Assembly: GCA_954871525.1 (NCBI GenBank)
Contig: OX940864.1
Location: 19,896,001-19,960,000, forward strand
Source of the DNA: Parietaria judaica
Lineage: Eukaryota > Streptophyta > Magnoliopsida > Rosales > Urticaceae
Direction: 5' to 3'
DNA length: 64,000 bases
The notes beneath the pieces are model-generated. The model had not been told where the DNA came from. It made no database searches and worked only from the letters and a program-made list of their open reading frames with translations. Below, piece after piece: positions 34,142-45,327 of this stretch. Positions within the stretch are counted from its first letter, which is position 1, and the number at the start of each line of letters is the position of its first letter. The translations under genes and the position numbers were made by a program.

Positions 34142-34640
34142 AATCACGTCCATAAACTCGGCGGACAACTTCTGGAACATGAAGCTAGGCAGCTATTTTG
34201 CCAAATCGTATCGGGCACGGCGTATTGTCACGCTATATATGGACATATGCCAATGCGATCTAAAGCTCGAGATCGTTTTCATCCACCACGACGGATTGTT
34301 TTGCAACCTGAAAAATTGCGATTACGGTTTATCGAAGCTTTTGACGATTTCAAATGAGACCACTCCATAAGGAACTCATTCAAACAAATACCACCACAGA
34401 ATTGCTCAAAGGAAAGCGTTATGAAGGAAAATTGGTGGATGTGTTTTCATTTCATGTTGAATGATTCTGTTAATCATGATTTTTTGATAAGTCCGCTCAT
34501 CAAACTCATGTTTCAAGAAAAAGTCCTGCACATACATATATATATATCGAGCAACAATCCCCGTATAAGGCTCGCTTTATAATGCCAAAGAATGTTGAGA
34601 TTTCAAGAGAATGCTCACTTTCCTGTCGGGCAAAATAATT
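34142..34640 (+). pseudogene. Serine/threonine protein kinase fragment (SnRK/CIPK-like), frameshifted
   Basis: Three frames in succession recall one kinase domain. First comes GGQLLEHEARQLFCQIVSG followed by YCH (helices D-E). After a frameshift near 34220-34240 follows CDLKLE in place of the catalytic HRDLKxEN, then LKNCDYGLSK in place of the DFG loop. After another shift come LLKGKRYEGKLVDVFSF (like the GKxxDVWS segment) and NVEISREC. The catalytic loop and the DFG Phe are altered and reading is broken, so it cannot be functional. No introns are seen across the stretch, so it may be a retrocopy. Assignment to the SnRK/CIPK group rests on EDEAR/YCH-type motifs only. Confidence 0.55.
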
Positions 34641-36950
34641 CTAAGATCACTGTGGCACAAGACTAACGTCACAAGTAAGGGTTCACTTCACCATAGCCTC
34701 TCAACGAGGATGCATGGAAGAAACAGTAGTGAAACTTAGGGCCTTAGAAATAGTAGGATTAACAGATGCCATGCAATACCTTCCAAATCTAGTGATTATT
34801 GAAGTCCGTTTCCATTCTAATAATGACCATCGAGTACTTGAATAGGTTAGAATCACTTCATCAAAATTATTCCGAGCTGAAAATATAAAAATACAACAGA
34901 TTCATCGATATCAGGGAGAGAAACATATATATATAAAAATAGCACAGCTCCCAAACATTGAAATTTCATTAGAGGTGGTGAGAGAGAAAGACTAACCGGC
35001 AAAGAAACAAAGTGAGAGAGACGTAATGTTTAGTTTACGCTGAAAAATGGAGGAGTGTGATTATAGAGAGACAAATGAAGTGTTACATTAAGTTTGATTA
35101 GTTTTAGTACATGTTAATGCCGTTTTTGGATCAACGTGGAAAGCGGCCCATAACTCCGTTTTGGGCCGGGCCCAATGACCGCGCGATGGCCACGATGGGC
35201 TTAGAGCTCCTTTCCTCGGCTTTGATGGGCCGAAAGTCGCTCCCAAGCAATCCGCCTCCTTTTCCGCTCCTGAAAAGAGTGTAAAAAACGTGAACTCCCG
35301 AGGAGGGCAGAGGGGGGGACCTCTGTCGCTCGCTCCGACGCTCAACATTAGTCGAGTACTTTATGATCGGGAAGTATGATTGGCGAGCAGAGGCTTTTTG
35401 GCTTGAGAAAGCTTACCGAATTGTGGTGGGGGGCTCTCGTATTTATTGTTGCGATAAAATGTGTTGAATCTTATATTTAAAAAAGAAAACAGGTTAAGGT
35501 TACTAAACAAGTTAATCAGATTTTGATAACTATGAATTAGGATAACCGGTTGGCGGTTAACCGGTATTTAAAAACAGGTTAAGGTTATTAAAACATGACT
35601 AACCGGAATCAGGATAAGAATACCAAATAGTGAAAAAATAACAGGTTAACCGACCGGTTTCCGCACGAGTTTAGATCAAGTTTTCCAAATACAAAATATT
35701 CAATAAATACAATTATATAAAAAGCGTGTAACGACAAATATTCTTAAATCATTAAAAAAAACATATTCTTACAAGTAAAAAGGATTATTACAGGCAAAAG
35801 TGTCCAAATTGTTCAGCATAGAGCCAATTAATTTTTTTTGGCAAAAGTACTCAAGTTCACGTTTTTGGTGAATCGTTAGACCTCATCCACTTTATTTGTT
35901 ACTTTTTTACTATTTTCGTCAATGATGACGTCAACAACGCAAATTGCAATGCTATTGAGGAGATGAACTAGGAATTCGATAGAAAAAGTGATAAGAAAAA
36001 TAAAAATTTGCGTTGTTGATGTTCAAAGAATTCGTGTTTACATACAAGTTCATTTTGATAATCGTAGGTTTGATCGTTTGAGTTTATTTGTTTGATTTGC
36101 ACTGATGTCATCCCTAACGGAAATAGTAAGAAAAGAAAAAAGAAAAAGAAAAAAATGGATGAGTTCTACCGACTCTCAAAAACTATGAACTTAAATATTT
36201 TTTACCACAGTTTTTTTTTTTTAAAATTAACTCTATGTTGCCCTAATTCTGCACAACTTAAGTACTTAAAGGTTCGACTTTTCCTCAATTATCTTCGATA
36301 ATCGTCGATTATCCGTCTTTCCGGTAGTCATCGGCAAATATTCCATACCAATCGATTATCCTAAAAAACAGTGTAAAAATAACAAAAAATTGGGTACTTT
36401 CTGAAGAAATTTTTTTTACACTTTTCAACAATTTTCGGCAAAAGTACCTTCAATGAAAACTTAGTAAATATATTCTTAAAACTATATTAACTTAGTAAAT
36501 ACGTATGTGAGAGTGAGACTATATTTTATTTACATATGTAAACTTAGTAAATATATTCTTAAAACTATTTTAGTGGTTTTTCATCGATAAGTGTCGATAA
36601 TTCATCGATAATCCTCGATACGTGTCGGTAACGATAAGCTACAATTTTGTTAGTTTTCCATCGATAATCCTCGAAAATCCATCGATAATCCTAAAAAACG
36701 GAAACATATTTATTGGCAAAAACGGCATTTTGAAACCCGTAACAACCGAAGTAAAAAATAATAACAATAATATCTTCTTCTTTTTTAAAGCCCAAAGGCT
36801 TGGGTCGAAGCCCATAGAAAAGTGGACCCAAAGTAATGCGTTGACTGACTAAACAAAACAAAAATAAATATCTAATTATCCAAGTATAAATCTGGAAAAT
36901 TAGGTGTCGTCTTAGACAATTCGACATTTCCATCTTCTTCTTCTTCTTCC
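34641..36950. other. Intergenic region with transposon fragments
   Basis: It contains a GC-rich 35150-35340 stretch of unknown nature, fragments with GGCAAAAGTAC motifs as in the Mutator-like ends (35795, 35840 and 36430), and at about 36280-36720 a diverged inverted copy of the element at 50582-52493. That copy shares ATCGGCAAATATTCCATACCA and TCGATAATCCTCGA. No gene is supported until the leader of the gene at 37427. Confidence 0.5.
36280..36720 (-). mobile_element. Fragment of the same TIR element family as 50582-52493
   Basis: GTCATCGGCAAATATTCCAT followed by ACCA is the reverse complement of 52410-52440, and several TCGATAAT/CTCGAT segments recur near 36580-36700 as at 50640-50730. Ends and target duplication were not found, so it is treated as a remnant. 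Confidence 0.5.
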
Positions 36951-37426
36951 ATTGTTTGGGAGATTCATCATCCATTGATTTCTTCAGTACCCAAATCCAT
37001 CGATCGTTGGTCTGGTGATTCAGAGAGAGAGAGAAGAAGGCGGCGAGTGATCGTGGCAGCCACGGTGGCGGGTGGTCGAAGAGCATCCGAACAATGCCTT
37101 TGCAACCCATCGAATCCCCCTTCTCTTCCTTCCCGAGCTCCGTCCATGGTGGATCCTCCTCCCATCATCGTCTGAAACATCTCGAAAAAAGCGATCGTCG
37201 TGGTAATCTTAGTTAACCCCAAACCCCCTCTCTTTTTTCTTTTTCTTTCCCTTTCTTTCTCAATCGGAATCAAGGTTCGCACGCTCCTTCGATCGATCCG
37301 TCCCTCAAATCTTCCCTTCAGGTTCGCCTCCTCCTTGCTTGATCTTCATATGTCTATATCTATCTATGTTGTTTGACCTAGCAATTAAAAATGGCGGTGT
37401 TCTTGGTGTAGAATCTGAGTCTGTAG

Positions 37427-38309
37427 ATGGACGTTAGCTCTTGTGGTGGAAACTCGGAGTGTGGAGATGTAAGCAGCTGCGTTGAAGGACTGCTCTCATC
37501 TTTCCAGGAAAACCCAGGCACTATTCGTGCCGATATTTTAGTGGTCGAGCTCGGAAACGCTCTCGATCAGACCTTGCAGATTGATGCCAAGAAGATAGAA
37601 TCGCCTAAGGAATCATGTCAGTCAAAACCCTCGCACGATTCGATGCACAAATGGGCGTCCTTCCCGAGCCCAACGGATAAGGAAGTTGCAGAGCATCGGG
37701 GCAAGCCGAATGGACTCTCGTCCGATGACGAAACTTCCCGGACCGCCTATGCACGTTCGTTTTCTCTGCCTGTAAGTCTCCAATCTCGACAAAGTTCAAT
37801 GATTTAAGTTTGTATAGGAAGAAGGTAGGCATGTTTAACTTTTCTGGCTGATAATGTTCTTCTTGTTGGGATTACGAAAGAGCCCTTCGAATCTCGTATC
37901 CGCCATGAAAGGTAGCCGAGCCAAGCATGGAGCACCGGCGACGATGAAACTAAGCGTGAATTGGGCTCCGGAGGTTTATGATCCAACGCCAACAACGCTT
38001 TCTCACACCGTCCGAGGGGGAGGAGGAGGAAGCAAGAGGCAGCAGAAATCGAAGAACAACAGGAAGAACTGGAAGAACGGAAAGAAAGGGCAAAAGGGGA
38101 GCTCTTCCCGGGGCAAAGACAAAGACAAGAACAAGCAATCCTGTAAAGTTTCTGGGAGCTCCAACAATGGCTGTTACAGGTCGATGGGCGGTCGTGAAGC
38201 GTTGTCGGAGGCGAGCGACGAGTATGACGAGTCCCCGTCGTATTGTGGGAGTTCCTTCATGAAGAAGTCGCTGGCCAACATGCACTACCCGGTTGCGGAA
38301 GCCCTGTGA
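37427..38309 (+). CDS. Plant-specific basic protein of unknown function, 257 aa, two coding exons
   Basis: My model joins 37427-37771 and 37881-38309. The donor CCT|GTAAGT and acceptor GAAAG|AGC are both in phase 0, giving 257 residues. Exon 1 encodes an acidic, Ser/Cys-rich N-terminus (MDVSSCGGNSECGDVSSCVE), a short helix-prone GNALDQTLQID and a phosphosite-like WASFPSPTDKE segment. Exon 2 starts SPSNLVSAMKGSRAKHG, followed by KLSVNWAPEVYDPTPTTLSH, the segment I remember as conserved in unnamed plant proteins. A Lys/Arg/Gly-rich tract (KKGQKGSSSRGKDKDK) suggests nucleic-acid or nuclear localisation, and there is a Ser/Tyr-rich C-terminus. A pyrimidine-rich spliced leader probably extends from about 36930. 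No enzymatic motif is visible. Confidence 0.85.
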
Positions 38310-38389
38310 GGTCGTAGCCCGCCATTTCTCTTCCTCCGTGAATCCACTGCGCTCTGTTTTCGTGTGTATAAATAAAATCTATTCAACAC

Positions 38390-38483
38390 TTGTGTGTGTG
38401 TGTGTGTGAGATTTTTGTTACTACTAAAAGAACCTTGTTGTCTTCTTTTCTCTTATGTACTTGTTTTGTGTGTCGTCTAAACC

Positions 38484-38513
<30 letters not shown>
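38390..38513. repeat. (GT)n and (AT)n microsatellites after the gene
   Basis: A TGTGTG run lies at about 38391-38408 and an AT run at about 38489-38513, both in the presumed 3' flank. Confidence 0.8.
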
Positions 38514-38519
<6 letters not shown>

Positions 38520-38747
38520 TATGATATGAAAACAATCGGATCTAAGATGTGACAATTTTCAATTTGAAAGATAATGATTATGTCTCACAAGGTTCATACT
38601 CGGAATGTATAAATGTCTCAAAATCAACATATTTAAATCAAAATGTTTGAATCATTCTTATACTCGAGACCCATAAGTTTGTTCATTGTAATTAAGTTCG
38701 TCGCAACACCAATCTAGCATGTCACAAACTCAAAGCATGGAGATTGA

Positions 38748-39691
38748 TCAACCGCACCATCCGATGGTCTTGTGCGATGTGTATCCCGATCCCGATTGGG
38801 AATCCGACGGCTGAGATTGAGGTGTTCTATATTCCCTCGGTTTGGCGGGGTCCACAAAGATGACCCATCCGTCCAAGAACTTGGCGTTCATTCCTTGCCT
38901 TCCTCTCTCGGCTTCTTCAATGCTCGCGTATGTGATGAATCCGAACCCCTTGGATCTACCCGTCGCCCTATCCGTCACCACTTTTGCTGCACGGGCAAAG
39001 CAAACACATGGATATTCTGAAGAAGCAGCAGCAGAAGATACAGAATGTGAATTATTAGTAACCATCGGTCAACTGGCCAAAAGGCGAAAACGCCTCTCTA
39101 AGCTTTTCATCTGTTGTTAATCTTGAAAGACCTGTAGTGTTCATTCGCAAACTCATGAGAATATTTTCTTTTCCGTGACCAAGAATAGTTGAGTATTTGA
39201 ACTAGTATCATTCAAAGAAATACACGAGTCAAGCTACAAAAGAAAATCTATATATTCCATCGCATATTCCTCGCCGGATCAAAATTTTCACTTGTATCTT
39301 TTAAACACTGCTCAGCTTAATAGAAAATGTATAACGAGACCAATTTCGGGTGTTGGGCTTAATGAATTATCCCCGACTATTATGGGCGCTGGTCGGTTCT
39401 TTTCTTATTAAACAGAAACACGAATTTATAATTACATCGTCCACCATATTTCGGACTCAACAAACCCTAGTTTCCCAAAAACTAAATTTCACAGAGGCTC
39501 AAAAGAAATCAAAGGGTGTCTAATTGAACTTCTGAATAAATGAAAAGAAAAAAAGAAAAGAGAAGCATACCACTGATGAAAAGCCTCGGAGAAGTGAGGG
39601 TAGAAGTAGAAGAGCAGTGACGAACAGCATCGAATTGAGACGAAAGAGAAGATCTTCCCAAAGCGCCTCTAAAAGCAGACAAGAACGCCAT
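38748..39691 (-). CDS. Small RRM RNA-binding protein, probably mitochondrial or plastid, 142 aa
   Basis: My minus-strand exons are 39571-39691, 39063-39131 and 38748-38986 (121+69+239 = 429 bases). Splices are AGTG|GTATGC, CGATG|GTTACT and GTGCAG|CA, and the last intron is only 76 bases. The N-terminus (MAFLSAFRGALGRSSLSSQF) is basic, Ser-rich and lacks acidic residues, like an organelle presequence. The single RRM spans about residues 35-115 with RNP2 RLFISGLS and RNP1 KGFGFITY, followed by WVIFVDPAKPRE. Plant relatives are the organellar glycine-rich RRM proteins involved in RNA editing and splicing. This one has only a short Ser/Gln tail, with no glycine-rich region. An in-frame upstream ATG at 39703 (MVHK) would add four residues. 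Which organelle it enters is inference. Confidence 0.9.
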
Positions 39692-40905
39692 TTTGTGCAC
39701 CAATTGTAATCTGCAGCCACAAACATCTCCGTTAATCAGATATCAAATCATACGGATTCGTACGCATAAAACAAAAACGGGTTTCAATGACTGGTGATTA
39801 CATAAACGGGTTTGTTATGTTTCGCAAGAAATGCAAATCCTCTATCAATTTAATGTTGAAAATGTTATAAAAAATATGAACAATAAGTCATCATTGAGAC
39901 TTTTGAACTCCATGTTATACTTCGTATACATAGCTCATATGCATGAATTTCAACCAATAACTTGATAGAAATCAAATGGAGATTCTCATCAGTTCAACTT
40001 CATACCCCATGTCTCATTTTTCTTTCAAAACCATCAAACATTTGAAAAGAAGCTAAACAGATATATATATATATATATAGAGAGAGAGAGTACATATATA
40101 GTTGCATAATATAATAATTTTATCAAACAGGTGGTGTTCATAACGTAGAGTGCTTTTATAATACCCAACTAAACATATGAAGAGTAGAATCGGTTGCTTC
40201 ACCAAAACGATTACAAACAAAAATCATTGAGCTATGATGAACAATCAAAACCGGAAATTCCATACCTTTTTTAAAGCCCTGATAAAGATTTGATGGTGAA
40301 GATAGGTTTGGATTAATTAGGAGACGAAAATGAACCCCAATACAGCTTAATACTACATGCAGTTTCATTTCTTATACAATATATGTTGTCGTTTACTTAA
40401 TATTGTCGTTTTTATGCCCTTTGGACTTTATGTGTGGTTGTCGTTTTAACTAACCGGTCGGTCTTCATGTTTTATATCAATTGACCATTTTGCGACCAAC
40501 TGGAATTCATAGAGACGATGAATCCCTCTTTTTTAATTGAAGGAAAATCAATGGCGGATCAATCGTTCGAGAGCGGAGTCCGAGGATCTTTGTCATGGAA
40601 AGGGGAAATCCTAATTCAAAATAAGCATGGCAATAGTTATAGAGTCCTAATACAGAGATTAAGAAACCTTTATATACTAAAACCTATGAAAAAGCGATTG
40701 CTCTACCTTACGAGTTTATCGATGAGTTTTTCAGAGATAAAAAAAATTCGATATGTAAAGTTACCAATCAGATTTTATCGAAAAACCACTAACCGGCGGA
40801 TATTTCAAAAAATAATTAAATCAAGTATTATTGTATATAGTTTTATATATATATTTATTTTAATAAAATATATTTAATAATTTGATTAATATTAATTTAA
40901 TGTTT
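39692..40905. other. Intergenic region, no gene supported
   Basis: It holds the presumed promoter of the RRM gene (reading leftwards), an AT/AG microsatellite at about 40063-40090 and AT-rich sequence. A 119-codon frame at 40518-40877 is rich in Lys/Ile/Arg and lacks any recognised motif. Confidence 0.5.
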
Positions 40906-40910
40906 GTATG

Positions 40911-41633
40911 TGTTATGGGTATTTTCAGACCCAGAAAAATTAAGGCCTAAATCAAAGAGTGTACCTTAAAATAGGGCCCAAAATGATTAACAGCCCAAAA
41001 AGTATGAGCGCCCTTGAAATGGGCGCGATTGAAATGGGCACGCTTGAAATGAGCACCCTTGAAATGAGCGCCCTAGAAATGAGCACCCTTGAAATGGGCA
41101 CGCTTTAAATTGACATCTTATAAATGAGCGCCCTTAAAATGGGCACCCTAGAAATGGGCGCTCTAGAAATGGGCACGCTTGAAATGGGCGCGCTTAAATG
41201 AGTGCGTTTACTTTTTCATAACAATTACTTAATTGCCCAGGGGCCTAATAAAGTTATTTTTAATTGCTCAGAGGCCCCTGGACAATTCTATAAATAGAAG
41301 CTCCAAACTCATTAAAACGGATCTGATCCCATTCGAACTCGGAACTATACACATTTCACTCAAACGCTCTCTAGAGCGATAAAATCTCTCAACGCTCACT
41401 TTGAACTACGTGATGACCTGATCCCGTTAAAATGAGTACGTAGGCAGCCTCGTTACAAGTGACGAGGTCCGACATTATATATTATAAAACCCTTCTTTTT
41501 TATGTCATTAAGCATATCAACGAAGGCGAAAAATCATGTTTTAAGCCCGATCTGACCGCCAAGCGGACATTGGGCCCGGTCCAAAATCAAGACTTGGGCC
41601 GCTTTAGTGTTGATCAATTTTTCGGCATTAACA
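40911..41633 (+). mobile_element. Solo LTR, 723 bp, with internal 15-bp minisatellite
   Basis: It starts TGTTATGGGTATTTTC and ends CGGCATTAACA, flanked by the perfect 5-bp duplication GTATG (40906-40910 and 41634-41638). A TATA-like CTATAAATAG lies at about 41288-41297, followed by the motif pair ACTACGTGATGACCTGATCC and TACGTAGGCAGCC (41406-41458). It shares terminal segments with the LTR at 15417-16746 but is much shorter and carries a minisatellite that the other lacks. No internal region is present. Confidence 0.88.
41006..41219 (+). repeat. 15-bp minisatellite inside the solo LTR (about 14 units)
   Basis: Units of the form GAAATGGGCACGCTT or GAAATGAGCGCCCTT are repeated head to tail with small changes, mostly at the G/A and C/T positions. 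The run lies upstream of the LTR's TATA-like sequence, where enhancer repeats often occur in plant LTRs. Confidence 0.88.
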
Positions 41634-41638
41634 GTATG

Positions 41639-41942
41639 CATAGTGTTTATAATATATGTATATATATAAATGTGTGTCTGAAATATGCATGAATTAATTT
41701 TATGATAGAAGAAAAAGTCCCATATGAAAGAAAGAATGAAGCAATTCGGAAAAATTGATTATAAAAAAAGACGTGTTTGTATTGAACACTTAACATTGAA
41801 TTCTCTTTCACATAAGAAAGCACCGATAAGGCAATTTTAGCATGATATGGAGTGCCAAAACCAAAATCCCAGGCTTGGGTATTTGCCGCAAGACGCTGGC
41901 GAGAATTGTCAACAGTCTTAAACGACTATCTCAGCTAAGTTA

Positions 41943-41980
<38 letters not shown>

Positions 41981-43239
41981 AAGAACAGTCGGCAAAAATA
42001 ACCGTGTCGAGTAGGTAATCTATCCGTATACACTGGATCCAAATTCCAAACAAGATGAAATATGCAAGGATGCATTTAGATGCAAAGGGTGAGGGAAAAC
42101 CTGATGATTTTTACGGTTCAACTTTTAATAGCTCAATGTCTCCAAGGCTATGTGCAATTGGCCTACAACAAGCTATAATAGTTCAAACGTTTACCGGGCA
42201 CAAAATAGAATTTCCCGGCATGTAGTAAATAAGTTTAATTTTGTTTTAGTTTCTTTTATAAATTTATTCCATCTTGGGATTTCATTTATTTTTAGTGTCT
42301 TAATTCTTTTAAATGGCTAATTAATTAGGACAATCGGATCTCTCATGACTCACGGTATTACTTAATTATCAATATTTAAATTAAAAATAAAAACATATAA
42401 GTGATAATGGACTAATGGAGAGTCCAAAACTATATTAACAGTATTCTATTAATGACATTATAATAATAACATGCCACATGTACCTTTTTTTACCATCTAT
42501 TATGTTACATGAGGTATATAACCCGCGCTTTCCTGCGGGAGAATTTTTTATTTTTTATTTTCTTTTAGTAAGAGAAATTTGATTGTTTTTTTTTTTTTAA
42601 GTAATTTGATATTTTTTCTTGTGCTGTTAGTCATTTTTTAGGGTTAATTACATGAAATCTATATGTGGCTGGACAAAAAGAACCGTCTACGTAATAGAAG
42701 TATCTAGTAAGAGGAGTTTGACATACATTTCAAAAATGGTATAGTTTGGCATACATCTCAAATTAAATTCATATGAGTAGTCAACCCTTATAAGTATCAC
42801 AATTAATCAAATTATATTTGTAAATAACTTGGATTATAAGTATGTGGCTTACAAATTTGTGGGTCTCTAAATTTGTAATATTTTCGTATTACGTTTGGAG
42901 GACAAAATAAACGTATATGTAATTTTAATGAATACAATTATGATGACCAATAAAAAAGAATACTTGAAAAAAGTCAAGCGTACCTTTCAAAACATGGAAT
43001 ATAGTACGTTGGAGTGCATTCCAGAAAATCCAAACTGAGATATTTGCACTTATATTCAGTAACACATTGTCAGTAAAAACTTTAATGATGATCTTCTATT
43101 TTATATTTTATTTGTAAAATAGGAAGGTGCTTTCACGCACACAAAAATAAAAATAAAAAAGAATTATATTAAAGTATAAATAAAAAACATAAATAAATAA
43201 GGTCGTAATGCCAAACATGTCGAAATGAGTTGAGAATGA

Positions 43240-43274
<35 letters not shown>

Positions 43275-45327
43275 AATGTAAAATTGGACAAATTTGATAT
43301 CTAAATTCAGATTCATGAGCTGGAAATAAATTACCAACGCAAAAAAATTGACAGTGTCATGTAACTGATATAGAGAAACAAATTCAATGACGGTTGATTG
43401 TCAAGTTCGAAACAAACCAAAGTCAAAACCAAACCTAAGGGCAAACCACACAATTTTTATTTTTACTTTTTGTTAAGGAATACTTGGTAGAATTTTCAGT
43501 TCTTATGTTGGCAAAAAAAAAAAAAAAAAAAAAAAATTTAATTAAATGCAAGACTAATTCACATTCGTATCAAAACCTTTTACATATTAAACTATGTTAG
43601 TGTGTTTTATATATGCAAGACTAATTCACATTCGTATTAAATGCAAGACTAATTAACGTTCATGTTAGTGTGTTATATGTGTTCATTCAATATCTACATA
43701 TGTGTTCATGTTAGTTTAAAGTTTAAACACATTTTTAAAAAGTTTAAAGTTTTATTATCACAGTTTAATTAATATTTTTAATAATCTTCTTTTTCGTTTA
43801 AAATATCATTATATCTGAGGTCCTAATATTGTGTTTTTAGTCTGAGAAATCCTTCCTAATCCCGAGCAACTCTCGGGCGAGCCCGAGTGTTGAGTTACCG
43901 AGTCTCGTCCTTCCAAGTTGGTTAACTTAATTTTTTTTCTCTTTAATTTTAGCTGATTTAGTTTTTTTTACTTATCTGTTTAAGTTATTAATTTCGAGCC
44001 ATTGACTTTGTCAAAGAGTCTTGCTTGTTGACAAAGTGGGTCCTTTGAGAATATATGTAATACACACTTTTCATTTCATTTTATTTTTGCTTTCCTTTGT
44101 CTCTTTGTCTTTTTCGATCATCAAAAAAAAAAAAAAAAAACCTTTTTCTTTACTTTTTCTTCTCTAGTCAAGCTCGAGCAACAAATAGGTAGAGGGTCCC
44201 CTTTTTTCTTTTTTCTTTTTCTTCTTGCCTTCGTCGAGCAGCAGAAAGTGCTCCTTTCTTGTGCAATTTTTGGTGAAATCAAAGGAGCAGGCTGAAGAAA
44301 AAAGAAGAGACACATGTTTGAAGTGATACGTGTTGGGATAAAACCATAATATGTGCAATTTTTTAATTGGTGAAATAATTACTGTAGTAGCACTACAGCA
44401 TTTTGGGGCTTTCTTTTAGTTATATAGGATAATGTGGCATGCTATTTTTAGAGTTATATAACTTTGTCCGGCAAGAAAAAAAAATGTAACAATATATTTT
44501 TAAGAAAATAATTAGTACTTATGCCGCTATTACTCTATTATACATATGTAAAAGAAAACTTAATAAATAATCCTCTATAAATTACTATTTGCCTTTTTGT
44601 AATCGACTTTAATATATTTGAGATAAAAACGCCCTTTAAACCTTAAAACCCTCACTCATCTTTACTCTCCTTCATTTCCTTTTATCCGCTCCCTTTTATC
44701 TGACTCCGATCTTCATCTTTTCTCTCCACCCGATGCAACGGCAGCGCCACCGGTTCCTCTTTGCGCAAAGCTACAGCCTACAGACCTCCGTCGCTTGAAT
44801 TGGTTTAAAAAATTACCCCCTAGGCATTTTTAATTACTAGTGTAGGTTATTTTTGGTTGTGTACAAATTGTAGTTTTCAGTCATCAAACGTAACAAGTAA
44901 TTATTTTGAGCTCTTATCCAAGACACCAACATGTACCAAGAAAGAAAGGCTCTATGCATTACAAATACATAAACGAAGAGAAGAGGACACTCATTTAACA
45001 TCATAACCATTGACAATACAACTCCTCAAGGCTAAAACATTTGTTTATATATATATATATATATAATATAAAAATAATTTTCTTGAGTGTCAAGATAAGC
45101 AATGTATTTATGGTATGGTATTGTATTTGGTTGTGCGTGAAAATAAACTATGCTAAAATGCATGCATCGTAAAATGTTTGCACGCACTGCTCTCGCCTTT
45201 GCCGCCGCCTATGTTTTACACAATCTTACCGCTCCGTGTCATTTGTAAATCACACAACATTATTTATATAATCACACCCTTATTGCTACAAACAAAATTC
45301 AACAAATCGAAACACAGAAATCTTCTA
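41639..45327. other. AT-rich intergenic region, no gene supported
   Basis: It has (AT)n runs at about 41948-41978 and 45047-45064, an (AT)n(GT)n run at 43238-43275 and a poly(A) run at 43513-43537. A GC-rich hairpin at about 42522-42540 (CCCGCGCTTTCCTGCGGG) resembles a decayed Helitron end. A pyrimidine-rich stretch at 44640-44800 looks like a gene leader but is not followed by a usable frame. Confidence 0.5.

Noticed and set aside
35088..35348. GC-rich 86-codon minus-strand frame
   Set aside because: No domain, no splice context and no similarity to another part of the window. Its nature is unknown.
40518..40877. 119-codon plus-strand frame
   Set aside because: Lys/Ile/Arg-biased translation of AT-rich DNA with no motif. 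It ends in a low-complexity run next to the solo LTR.
41006..41219. Regularly spaced short repeats resembling a CRISPR array
   Set aside because: The units are contiguous 15-bp repeats without spacers, in a plant LTR, so this is a minisatellite.
42515..42545. Possible Helitron 3' end (CCCGCGC...GCGGG hairpin)
   Set aside because: No CTAGT-type terminus follows in either orientation and no matching 5' end was found, so it was left as a note only.
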